Assembly: GCF_963676955.1 (NCBI RefSeq)
Contig: NZ_OY781461.1
Location: 1,916,225-1,980,224, forward strand
Source of the DNA: an uncultured Desulfuromonas sp.
GTDB taxonomy: Bacteria > Desulfobacterota > Desulfuromonadia > Desulfuromonadales > Desulfuromonadaceae
Length of the DNA stretch: 64,000 nucleotides
Direction: 5' to 3'
Made by a program: the position numbers and the translations under genes. This document shows, in pieces, positions 1 through 6,682 of the stretch. A model generated the notes under the pieces. The model did no database searches and was not told the DNA's origin. It saw only the letters and a program-made list of their open reading frames with translations. Positions within the stretch are counted from its first letter, which is position 1, and every line of letters begins with the position of its first letter.

Positions 1-179
1 TGGGTCAGCTGGCGCAGGTTGCATCCCAGGGTGTAGAGTTCGCGGCTGGTCAGATCTTTTTCGCGCAGCTGCACCGCGTCAACGCCGCCCTTAAGTGCAG
101 CTTCAACGACATCGAGGAGATCGCGACCGCCGGTCTGGCGGCGGTCGCTGATCAGGTACAGGGAAAAATCAACGGCCAT
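1..179 (-). CDS. thiE: Thiamine-phosphate synthase ThiE, N-terminal part (runs off the window)
   Basis: Only the first 59 codons are present; the gene continues beyond the left edge. The start of the product, MAVDFSLYLISDR, followed by a stretch ending VDAVQLREKD, matches the beginning of the ThiE TIM barrel, which couples the thiazole phosphate and HMP-PP into thiamine phosphate. The ATG at 179 lies 2 nt after the thiH stop, so it is the last visible gene of the thi operon and is probably translationally coupled to thiH. The family call is from the N-terminal motif and the operon context, and the rest of the protein cannot be checked here. Confidence 0.85.
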   Translation of the reverse strand, partial: MAVDFSLYLISDRRQTGGRDLLDVVEAALKGGVDAVQLREKDLTSRELYTLGCNLRQLT

Positions 180-181
180 GA

Positions 182-1306
182 TTACATGGACGAGGCGTTG
201 AGGAACGCGGTGTCCCAATCTTTCCACACCGCTTCGTAGCCCTTGGCGCGAATCACTTCGCTCATCTGTTCGGGGCTGCGGTCGTCGTCAATGACGAATT
301 GTTCCTTGTTTTTGCCTTCATCGGCATGACCACCGGGGGCGGTGCACGAACCGGCGCTCATATGGGTGATGCCGAGCGGCATCAGGCTGTCACGCAGTTG
401 CGAACTTTCGCGGGTGGACAGGAACTGGGCCGCATCGGGAATGAGCAGGCGCGACGCGCACACCGATTGCACCAGTTGTTTGTCGCTGACCGGATTGATC
501 GGGGCAAAACCGCCGTCCGCCGGGCGGATGCGCGGGAACGAAATGCTGACATGGCTGCGCCAGTAGCGATGGGCCAGATAGTAGGCGTGCAGGCCGGTGT
601 AAAAGGCTTCGGTTTCAAACGGGCCGAGGCCGAGCAGGGCACCAACACCAATGCGCCGCAGACCGGCTTCTCCGGCGCGGTCCGGGGCTTCAAGGCGGTA
701 GCGGAAATCGCGTTTTTTGCCGTACGGATGCAGTTGCTCATACAACACCGGATCGTAGGTCTCCTGGTACAGGGTCAGGCCATCGACTCCGGCCGCGACC
801 ATCTGTTTGTAGCCGTCGGTGTCCATGGGATAAACCTCAATACTGATGGAGCTGAACAGCGGTTTGATCCGTTCGACCGCCGTGGCCAGGTAGCTGTTGT
901 CGGCCATCTTGCTGTGCTCACCGGTTAAAAGCAGAATGGCGCGAAAGCCGTAATCGTGAATGATCTGCGCTTCTTTTTCCACCTGATCAAAGGTCAGGGT
1001 GGTGCGGGGAATCTTGTTGCTGGCGTTGAAACCGCAGTATTTGCAGCCGTTGGTACATTCATTGGACAGATACAGCGGCGTGTAAAGCTGGATGATGTTG
1101 CCGAAGCGCTGGCGGGTCAGTTGATGGGCGCGTTGGGCCATGGGCTCCAGATAATCCAGTGCGGCGGGCGATAACAGGGCCAGATAATCGTCCGGGGTCA
1201 GTCGCTCGGCATCCAGGGCTTGTTCAACGCGCAGGCCGGTGGTGGCGGCCATTTGTTCACGAATTTTTTCAGCCGGGTATTTGAGTATTTCGTCGGCAAA
1301 GCTCAT
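182..1306 (-). CDS. thiH: 2-iminoacetate synthase ThiH (radical SAM)
   Basis: ThiH cleaves tyrosine with a radical SAM mechanism to give dehydroglycine (2-iminoacetate) for the thiazole ring of thiamine in anaerobes and many Gram-negatives. The 374-residue product has the expected length and carries the CX3CX2C iron-sulfur cluster motif at Cys84, Cys88 and Cys91 (CTNGCKYCGF). A GGAGGAG ribosome site sits a few bases before the ATG. It is 3 nt from thiG and 2 nt from thiE in the same operon. Use of ThiH rather than the oxygen-dependent ThiO fits an anaerobic lifestyle, which is an inference. Confidence 0.97.
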   Translation of the reverse strand: MSFADEILKYPAEKIREQMAATTGLRVEQALDAERLTPDDYLALLSPAALDYLEPMAQRAHQLTRQRFGNIIQLYTPLYLSNECTNGCKYCGFNASNKIPRTTLTFDQVEKEAQIIHDYGFRAILLLTGEHSKMADNSYLATAVERIKPLFSSISIEVYPMDTDGYKQMVAAGVDGLTLYQETYDPVLYEQLHPYGKKRDFRYRLEAPDRAGEAGLRRIGVGALLGLGPFETEAFYTGLHAYYLAHRYWRSHVSISFPRIRPADGGFAPINPVSDKQLVQSVCASRLLIPDAAQFLSTRESSQLRDSLMPLGITHMSAGSCTAPGGHADEGKNKEQFVIDDDRSPEQMSEVIRAKGYEAVWKDWDTAFLNASSM

Positions 1307-1309
1307 GAT

Positions 1310-2083
1310 TTACTCCTCCCGCAAAAAGCCGGTCAGCGGGCTGGAGGCTTCGGCCTGATTGCGCTGTTTGCCGAGCCCGGCCAGGTACCCCATGCGTCCG
1401 GCTTCCACGGCTTTGCCAAACGCCTCAGCCATCATGGTCGGGTTGCCGGCAACGGCCATAGCGGTGTTAACCAGCACGGCATCGGCACCCAGTTCCATGG
1501 CTTCAGCCGCGTGGGACGGCGCACCAAGCCCGGCATCGACGACAACAGGGACAATGGCTTGTTCGATAATGATGGCGACGTTGTCACGGGTTTTCAGGCC
1601 TTTGTTGGTGCCGATGGGGGCACCCAGCGGCATGACCGTGGCGACACCGACTTCCTGCAGATGCTTGGCCAGCACCGGGTCGGCGTTGATATAGGGCAGC
1701 ACGTGAAAACCGTCTTTCACCAGCACTTCCGCCGCTTTCAGAGTCTCAATGGGGTCGGGCAGCAGGTAGTAGGGGTCTGGAGTGACTTCCAGTTTGACCC
1801 AGGGTTCGCAGCCAGCGGCACGGGCCAGACGCGCGAGACGGATGGCCTCTTCGGCGTCGCGGGCGCCGCTGGTGTTGGGCAACAGCAGGTATTTATCGCG
1901 GTCGATATGGTTGAGCAGGTCATCCTGTTGGTCGTCAATGTTGACGCGGCGCAGGGCCACGGTGACGATTTCCGCACCGGAGGCGGCAATGGTTTCCGCC
2001 ATCTGTTGATTTGAGGCAAATTTCCCGGTGCCGACCATCAGCCGGGAACGGAAGGTGCGACCGGCAATTGTCAGTTGGTCCAT
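1310..2083 (-). CDS. thiG: Thiazole synthase ThiG
   Basis: ThiG condenses deoxyxylulose 5-phosphate, dehydroglycine and the ThiS thiocarboxylate into the thiamine thiazole. The 257-residue TIM-barrel protein is the usual length. The Schiff-base lysine is in the segment [11 protein letters not shown] (Lys97), and the later [12 protein letters not shown] and [19 protein letters not shown] segments are family hallmarks. It is between thiS (85 nt gap) and thiH (3 nt gap). It works in a complex with ThiS and ThiH. Confidence 0.97.
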   Translation of the reverse strand: MDQLTIAGRTFRSRLMVGTGKFASNQQMAETIAASGAEIVTVALRRVNIDDQQDDLLNHIDRDKYLLLPNTSGARDAEEAIRLARLARAAGCEPWVKLEVTPDPYYLLPDPIETLKAAEVLVKDGFHVLPYINADPVLAKHLQEVGVATVMPLGAPIGTNKGLKTRDNVAIIIEQAIVPVVVDAGLGAPSHAAEAMELGADAVLVNTAMAVAGNPTMMAEAFGKAVEAGRMGYLAGLGKQRNQAEASSPLTGFLREE

Positions 2084-2168
2084 GGTTCATACCCTTTCTC
2101 GTGGCGAACGTCTGTTTCGTCACGGATAAATAAAATTGCAGACGAGATCGTTTCAGAAGAATGGAAGG

Positions 2169-2369
2169 TTAGCCCCCACCGACGAAATTGACGATCTCGA
2201 TCACATCCCCTTCGTGCAGGGCAATTTCCGCGAGTTGTTCACGCGCCAAGATGTCGCGGTTGTATTCCACGGCAATGCGCGCCGCATCCAGTCCCATATC
2301 GTTGATCAGGTCGGCGAGAGTCTGACCTTCAGTGACGGTGTGGGATTGGTTATTGACGGTGATGTTCAT
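2169..2369 (-). CDS. thiS: Sulfur carrier protein ThiS
   Basis: A 66-residue ubiquitin-like sulfur carrier starting MNITVNNQSHTV and ending in FVGGG; the C-terminal glycine is adenylated by ThiF and turned into a thiocarboxylate that feeds sulfur to ThiG. Start chosen at the ATG at 2369 because the upstream in-frame stretch belongs to thiF read in another frame. Its first 20 nt overlap the end of thiF, pointing to translational coupling. Confidence 0.95.
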   Translation of the reverse strand: MNITVNNQSHTVTEGQTLADLINDMGLDAARIAVEYNRDILAREQLAEIALHEGDVIEIVNFVGGG

Positions 2370-3189
2370 GCGATGAATCCTCCTCAACGGGATCGAGCCC
2401 GAGTAGCAAGCGAATAACAACATTGGCCTGATGATGGGCGGCAATACCGACACGCGGTGCCATCAGACCATGACCGGCATCCACTTCACTGGTGCCGTCG
2501 CCGCACAAATACAGTTGACCCATGGCACGTCGGGTGCGAATGGTATTGCCCGGTCCGTAACCGGCCATCCCCGATCCGGCCACCAGCGGGCGGTCCGGAT
2601 AGGTGCGCAACCATTGCCCGGTGATCATGGCTTTGGTTTCGGCGCAGTCCACCGCTTCAACGAGGATGTCGACCTCGGCGAACAGGTCGGTCAGATTTTG
2701 TGTGGTCAGAAAACGGTGCTCGGCAGCAACGGTTATGAACGGATTGATCCGCAATAGATTGTCTTTGAGCGCATCCACTTTGTTCATGCCGATCTGATCG
2801 ATAAAAAACTGCTGGCGGTTGAGGTTGGACGGTTCCACCACATCGTAATCGGCAATAATCATGTGGCCGATACCGGCACGGGCCAGAGCTGTGGCAATGG
2901 CGGAACCAAGGCCGCCGGCACCGGCAATGCCGATGGTTGCCTTTTTTAATGGTTCATGCACTTCGGGGGTATGGCGGGCGACCAGAAACGCTTCCAGCTC
3001 GGCTTCGGACGGAACCTCGCCCCGACGAATGAGGATGACGTGATCGAAGGGGTGCAGTGTCCGATCACTCTGGACCGGCAGCCCATTACAGATCAGAACA
3101 TCCGCATCCGGTTTGACCTGATCGCGCAGGTCGAACAGACTTTGGTCGTCATCTACCTGTATTTTATTTTCATTGAGAACGATAATCAT
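2350..3189 (-). CDS. thiF: ThiS adenylyltransferase ThiF with an N-terminal ubiquitin-like domain
   Basis: An E1-like enzyme that adenylates ThiS. Residues about 1-60 (MIIVLNENKIQV to RRGEVPSE) look like a ThiS/MoaD-type ubiquitin-like domain without the terminal Gly-Gly. The E1-like Rossmann domain follows, with nucleotide motif GAGGLGS at residues 90-96, Asp116 and NRQQF at 124-128. The two CXXC zinc-binding pairs common in E. coli ThiF are not apparent; only an isolated LCGDG cysteine is seen near the C-terminal region. This architecture matches the second ThiF family known from anaerobes. It is first in the operon, 32 nt after the T-tract of the riboswitch terminator, and overlaps thiS by 20 nt. 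No strong ribosome site is visible before the ATG at 3189. Confidence 0.93.
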   Translation of the reverse strand: MIIVLNENKIQVDDDQSLFDLRDQVKPDADVLICNGLPVQSDRTLHPFDHVILIRRGEVPSEAELEAFLVARHTPEVHEPLKKATIGIAGAGGLGSAIATALARAGIGHMIIADYDVVEPSNLNRQQFFIDQIGMNKVDALKDNLLRINPFITVAAEHRFLTTQNLTDLFAEVDILVEAVDCAETKAMITGQWLRTYPDRPLVAGSGMAGYGPGNTIRTRRAMGQLYLCGDGTSEVDAGHGLMAPRVGIAAHHQANVVIRLLLGLDPVEEDSSHEHHRQ

Positions 3190-3221
3190 GACACGTTGGC
3201 GAGCGGCAGCGCTCCAGGGCC

Positions 3222-3252
3222 CAAAAAAGAAAAAGGTCGCGAAAGCGACCTT
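3222..3252 (-). terminator. Intrinsic terminator of the thi riboswitch
   Basis: Read on the minus strand, an 8-bp stem (AAGGTCGC with GCGACCTT, TTTC loop, 3233-3252) is followed directly by a long T tract interrupted once (3222-3232). It lies between the TPP aptamer and thiF, the position expected for an expression platform that ends transcription when TPP is bound. Confidence 0.85.
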
Positions 3253-3278
3253 CGACAGGAAAAATCCTGTATCAAGTG

Positions 3279-3363
3279 CCGCTTCCCTACGCCGGTATAA
3301 CCCGGATCAGGTTCTAAGGGTCGTCCTGCAACAGGACTCTCAGTAATAAACTCCCCTAGGGCT
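3279..3363 (-). promoter_or_regulatory. TPP riboswitch (THI element)
   Basis: On the minus strand the sequence has the hallmarks of the TPP aptamer in order: the 5' P1 strand AGGGGAGT, the CTGAGAG box, a variable P3 arm (TCCTGTTGCAGGA), then ACCCTTAGAACCTGAT, CCGGGTTATACCGG and GCGTAGGGAAGC closing P1. It stands 90 nt upstream of thiF and is followed by an intrinsic terminator, so TPP is expected to switch the thi operon off by premature termination. The aptamer is a textbook match; the termination mechanism is inferred from the layout. Confidence 0.96.
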
Positions 3364-3384
3364 TTTCACATTTTTTTAAACAAA

Positions 3385-3413
3385 AAACTAACGTCCGTAT
3401 ACCCTAAAGTCAA
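3385..3413 (-). promoter_or_regulatory. Possible sigma-70 promoter of the thi operon
   Basis: On the minus strand a TTGACT box (3408-3413) is separated by 17 nt from a weak TAGTTT box (3385-3390), placing a start just before the TPP aptamer. The -35 box is good, the -10 box poor. The rest of the 3364-3547 gap is AT-rich and otherwise only shows the ribosome site of the next gene. Confidence 0.35.
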
Positions 3414-3547
3414 CTTTTTTATCGGTTTGGCGTTGTTTTTCAGGGTGGCTTTCCACTAGTATGGGCGCAACCCAAATGAGGACGGTTCGCCCACGTGTTT
3501 CCCGCGTGTTCGATCGATGAAAAAGTGCATTAAAAAGGAGTGTCGTG

Positions 3548-3868
3548 ATGAGTATTTCCGAGCGTTATCGTGATCTGGTTGATGAGGTTGATGTGATGAT
3601 CAAGGCCTTTCAGACCGACGAAGCGACCTGTGGGGCGAAACGGGCATTGCAGGTGCTCAATCACGCACACAAAACCCTGGCCGAATTGGCTGAGGATGTT
3701 GGTGAAATTCCCCGCATGAAGATTGAGGCGCAACTGAGCCCGGTGCTCCTTGATGCCCATAATCTGCTGGATCGGGGGCGTCTGCTCCTGGAAGAACAAC
3801 AGCTCACTGCGGCGCATAAGGTCTGGGATATTCAGAAAAAACTCTATCGGTTGCTCAACGATTTATAG
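3548..3868 (+). CDS. Hypothetical protein, mostly helical
   Basis: A 106-residue protein that I do not recognise. It starts MSISERYRDLVDEVD and appears almost entirely alpha-helical, with heptad-like leucines in the second half (LLDAHNLLDRGRLLLEEQQL). No signal peptide or membrane segment. The ATG at 3548 is preferred over the adjoining GTG at 3545 because AAAAAGGAG ends at 3540, giving 7-nt spacing. It stands alone, divergent from the thi operon and convergent with the GGDEF gene. Cytoplasmic location is inferred. Confidence 0.75.
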   Translation: MSISERYRDLVDEVDVMIKAFQTDEATCGAKRALQVLNHAHKTLAELAEDVGEIPRMKIEAQLSPVLLDAHNLLDRGRLLLEEQQLTAAHKVWDIQKKLYRLLNDL

Positions 3869-3907
3869 GTATAGGCCGATGTCGGTCGTGTTATCGGTGG
3901 CGTGAGC

Positions 3908-4867
3908 TCAGGCGATGTCCGACGCGCTGCACTCGTGCGTTGCCGTCAGGTCCGAGACACAGACCACCTGATCGCGGCCGGCCTCTTTCGCGGCATACAG
4001 TGCGGTGTCCGCCAGCCGCAGCAAACCATCTTCGGAATCGACGCCATCGGCAGGACAGGTCGCCACGCCGATGCTGATGCTGATGTCCAGATCGCGAATC
4101 TCGCCACTGAAGCGCAGCTCTTTTGCGGCCAGCCGCAGTCGTTCAGCCACTTCGCGGGCACACTCCATATTGGTGTTCGGCAACACCAGAGCAAACTCCT
4201 CACCGCCGAATCGGGTCGGGACATCGTAAGGGCGCAGATAGCTGCGCAGCATGCGTGCCAGATTGATGAGAACCGTATCGCCGTTAAGATGGCCGTAACG
4301 ATCGTTGATGGTTTTGAAATGATCCACATCCACCATAAGCAGCGAAAACGATTCCTCGGTGCGGATTTGACGCTGAAACTCTTTTTTTAATGTGCGCATC
4401 AGCACACGGCGATTGTAGAGTTGCGTCAGCGAATCGGTGCTGGATAAGTTGAGTAGTAGACGATTGCTGCGCTTAAGGTTGTCGTGCAGGGTTTTGACTT
4501 TCAGCTGTACCTTGATCCGGGCGACCACCTCACCAATATCCATGGGTTGAACAATATAATCACTGGCCCCCTGTTCAAGCAGGTCGATTTTGGTTTTGGT
4601 CCGATTATCATCCGCCAGCACGATAAAGGGGATGTCGCACAGTTCCGGGTCCTGCTGTAGATGGCGGAGGAGTTCCAGTCCTGACATCTGATACACTTGC
4701 AGCCCGCAGACGACCACGTCGATGGCATCCTTTTCCAGAATCTCCAAGCCCTCGCGGCCACTGTTGGTTTCAAAATAGCGGCTGAACGGTGACGTGTCTC
4801 TGAGTGCTTCTATGATTTTCTGGCGCGTGGCTGTTGACAGCGCAACGACCAGGATTCCCGGTCCCAT
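3908..4867 (-). CDS. Diguanylate cyclase with degenerate receiver domain
   Basis: Residues about 5-125 form a response-regulator receiver fold and residues about 145-315 a GGDEF domain that should make cyclic di-GMP. The active loop is GGEEF (221-225), with an allosteric RXXD site (Arg212-Asp215) five residues before it. The receiver has lost its key residues: the phosphoacceptor position in VVVCGLQVYQMSG is Gly55, the N-terminal acidic pair is replaced by VVAL (7-10), and the conserved Lys is Gln107 in IVQPMD. It is therefore probably not phosphorylated in the usual way. The ATG at 4867 is chosen over an in-frame TTG at 4873 because GGGGAA has good spacing to it. Confidence 0.9.
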   Translation of the reverse strand: MGPGILVVALSTATRQKIIEALRDTSPFSRYFETNSGREGLEILEKDAIDVVVCGLQVYQMSGLELLRHLQQDPELCDIPFIVLADDNRTKTKIDLLEQGASDYIVQPMDIGEVVARIKVQLKVKTLHDNLKRSNRLLLNLSSTDSLTQLYNRRVLMRTLKKEFQRQIRTEESFSLLMVDVDHFKTINDRYGHLNGDTVLINLARMLRSYLRPYDVPTRFGGEEFALVLPNTNMECAREVAERLRLAAKELRFSGEIRDLDISISIGVATCPADGVDSEDGLLRLADTALYAAKEAGRDQVVCVSDLTATHECSASDIA

Positions 4868-5168
4868 AAGCAATTCCCCAGGGTAATGAAAATAAAATCA
4901 GAATAATCAATACTTGTCTTCACAGTGTAACGCAGAATAGAGCAATGTCTTTATTTTCTATCGACAGGATGGCCGTGGGTCTTTATCATTTTTGTCCTGC
5001 GACATCAAAATGAACTGCCGTTGTCTGAGTCTTGGTGAGCTTTCGCGAAGAGAAATTTTCGCTTTGGCGATGCCGGTGGTGTACAGGAGGCCGTATAGGA
5101 GATAGAATAAATAAAACAGACCACATTGTTTGAGTGTCATGGAGACTGTGCAAAAAAGGAGGATTGCG
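4868..5168. other. Intergenic region between divergent genes
   Basis: About 300 nt between the GGDEF gene and the small HTH gene. It is AT-rich near the GGDEF start. Apart from the AGGAGG ribosome site at 5157-5162 I see no convincing gene, RNA or terminator; short open frames on the minus strand lack start signals. Confidence 0.5.
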
Positions 5169-5366
5169 ATGGCGTTGGTAAAAACCTGGTATGACATTGA
5201 TGCCGCAGCTGAAAAATTCGGTATCAAAGAGGCCACCCTCAAGTTTTGGGCTTCGGAAGGCTTGGTGCGCAGCGAACGGGAAGAGGGCGATATCGTCCGT
5301 GTTCATATTGATGATGTCCGGTTGCAGGTTGCGGATATGATCAAGGAAGCCGAATCTAAATCTTAA
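5169..5366 (+). CDS. Small helix-turn-helix (MerR/excisionase-like) DNA-binding protein
   Basis: A 65-residue protein starting MALVKTWYDIDAAAEKFG. The segment around residues 8-40 (IDAAAEKFGIKEATLKFWAS then EGLVRSERE) resembles the winged-helix DNA-binding part of MerR/excisionase proteins; there is no effector domain. The start at 5169 is set by AGGAGG at 5157-5162. It is followed after 18 nt by lhgO and may be co-transcribed with it, so it could act as a local regulator, which is speculation. Confidence 0.8.
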   Translation: MALVKTWYDIDAAAEKFGIKEATLKFWASEGLVRSEREEGDIVRVHIDDVRLQVADMIKEAESKS

Positions 5367-5384
5367 GTAATTCAGGACGTTGCC

Positions 5385-6590
5385 ATGTCATGTGATGTTG
5401 TTGTGATCGGTGGTGGTATTGTTGGTACCGCAACCGCGTTGGCCTTGACTGACCAGGTCAAGGGATGTCGTGTTTTGGTCGTTGAGAAAGAAGCCGCGTT
5501 AGCCGCCCATCAGACGGGCAACAACAGCGGTGTCATCCATTCCGGGCTTTATTATCGTCCCGGCTCTCTCAAAGCGAAAAACTGTGTTGAAGGGCGTGAT
5601 GCGCTCTATGCCTTCTGTGCTGAACATGCGATCCCTCATGAGCAGTGTGGCAAAGTGGTCGTGGCCACCAGTGAAGAAGAACTGCCGGCCTTGGCAGAAC
5701 TGGAGCGGCGCGGGCGGGCCAACGGGCTCAAGGGGGTGGAACGTCTCGATGCGCAGGGGATTTGTCGCCGGGAACCCCATGTGCAGGGTGTTGCCGGATT
5801 ATTGGTGCCGGAAACCGGCATTGTTGATTTTGTTAAAGTGGTGGAAGCCTACGCCCGTTTAATCAAGGAACGCGGCGGTGAGATTCGCCTTAACTGTGCG
5901 GTCGAGCGGGTGGAACGTCATGAACAGGGCTTTGTTTTGCACACCACCCAGGGGCCCATCGACGCTCCTTTTGTGATCAACTGCGGCGGACTGCATTGTG
6001 ATCGGGTGGCCTTGATGTGCGGCACCCGGCCGCATATGCGTATTGTCCCGTTTCGCGGTGAATACTACACGCTGGCCGAGCACTGCCGTAGCAAGGTCAA
6101 GCACCTGATCTATCCGGTTCCCGATGCAAAATTTCCCTTCCTCGGCGTTCACTACACCCGCATGATGAGCGGTGAGGTTGAAGCCGGTCCCAATGCCGTG
6201 CTGGCGTTTAAACGCGAAGGCTACAGCCGGACCAGCTTTTCTTTGCGCGATACTCTGGAAACCCTGACTTATCCCGGTTTCCTGTCTATGGCGTGCCGTT
6301 TCTGGCGCGTTGGATTGCATGAATACCATCGCTCGTTTTCCAAACGCAAATTTGTTGCCGATCTGCAGAAACTGATGCCTGATCTGGTTGGCGCGGATAT
6401 CGTCCGTGGCGGTGCCGGGGTGCGTGCCCAGGCCGTGGCCGAGGACGGTTCTTTGCTCGATGATTTCAAGATTCTCGATGAACCGGGACTGATTCATGTG
6501 CTCAATGCCCCATCTCCGGCGGCAACAGCCTCTTTAAGTATCGGCAAGACCATTGCTGAAAAGGCTGCCGTGCATTTTGCCTTGAAATAA
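5385..6590 (+). CDS. lhgO: L-2-hydroxyglutarate oxidase LhgO
   Basis: An FAD-dependent oxidoreductase that converts L-2-hydroxyglutarate to 2-oxoglutarate, passing electrons to the respiratory chain in characterised members. The 401-residue length fits. An N-terminal dinucleotide motif VVIGGGIVGT (residues 6-15) is followed by HQTGNNSGVIHSGLYY (about 43-58), a strong signature of this family. The C-terminal FAD contact AGVRAQAV is also present. It follows the small HTH gene by 18 nt on the same strand. Quinone as the electron acceptor is inferred. Confidence 0.92.
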   Translation: MSCDVVVIGGGIVGTATALALTDQVKGCRVLVVEKEAALAAHQTGNNSGVIHSGLYYRPGSLKAKNCVEGRDALYAFCAEHAIPHEQCGKVVVATSEEELPALAELERRGRANGLKGVERLDAQGICRREPHVQGVAGLLVPETGIVDFVKVVEAYARLIKERGGEIRLNCAVERVERHEQGFVLHTTQGPIDAPFVINCGGLHCDRVALMCGTRPHMRIVPFRGEYYTLAEHCRSKVKHLIYPVPDAKFPFLGVHYTRMMSGEVEAGPNAVLAFKREGYSRTSFSLRDTLETLTYPGFLSMACRFWRVGLHEYHRSFSKRKFVADLQKLMPDLVGADIVRGGAGVRAQAVAEDGSLLDDFKILDEPGLIHVLNAPSPAATASLSIGKTIAEKAAVHFALK

Positions 6591-6594
6591 GCAG

Positions 6595-6626
6595 CACGCC
6601 TGATGGCTGTTGACGGATCAGGCGTG
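6595..6626 (+). terminator. Hairpin after lhgO, probable weak terminator
   Basis: A perfect 10-bp stem, CACGCCTGAT paired with ATCAGGCGTG around a 12-nt loop, begins 5 nt after the lhgO stop. Only a poor T-rich stretch follows, about 10 nt downstream, so termination may be partial. Confidence 0.5.
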
Positions 6627-6682
6627 GCGTTCTGTCGTTTTTCGTTGTCTGTTTATCGTCTTATTTCAGCCGGAGCCTCCCT

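Noticed and set aside
299-928. Open frame of 209 codons on the plus strand
   Set aside because: It lies antisense to thiH, which has clear motifs; the frame shows no family pattern and reflects codon bias on the other strand.
1220-2014. Open frame of 264 codons on the plus strand
   Set aside because: Antisense to thiG; Gly/His/Phe-rich composition typical of shadow frames.
4958-5242. Possible small gene on the minus strand upstream of the GGDEF gene
   Set aside because: No ribosome site, no recognisable domain, and it overlaps the start of the well-supported HTH gene.
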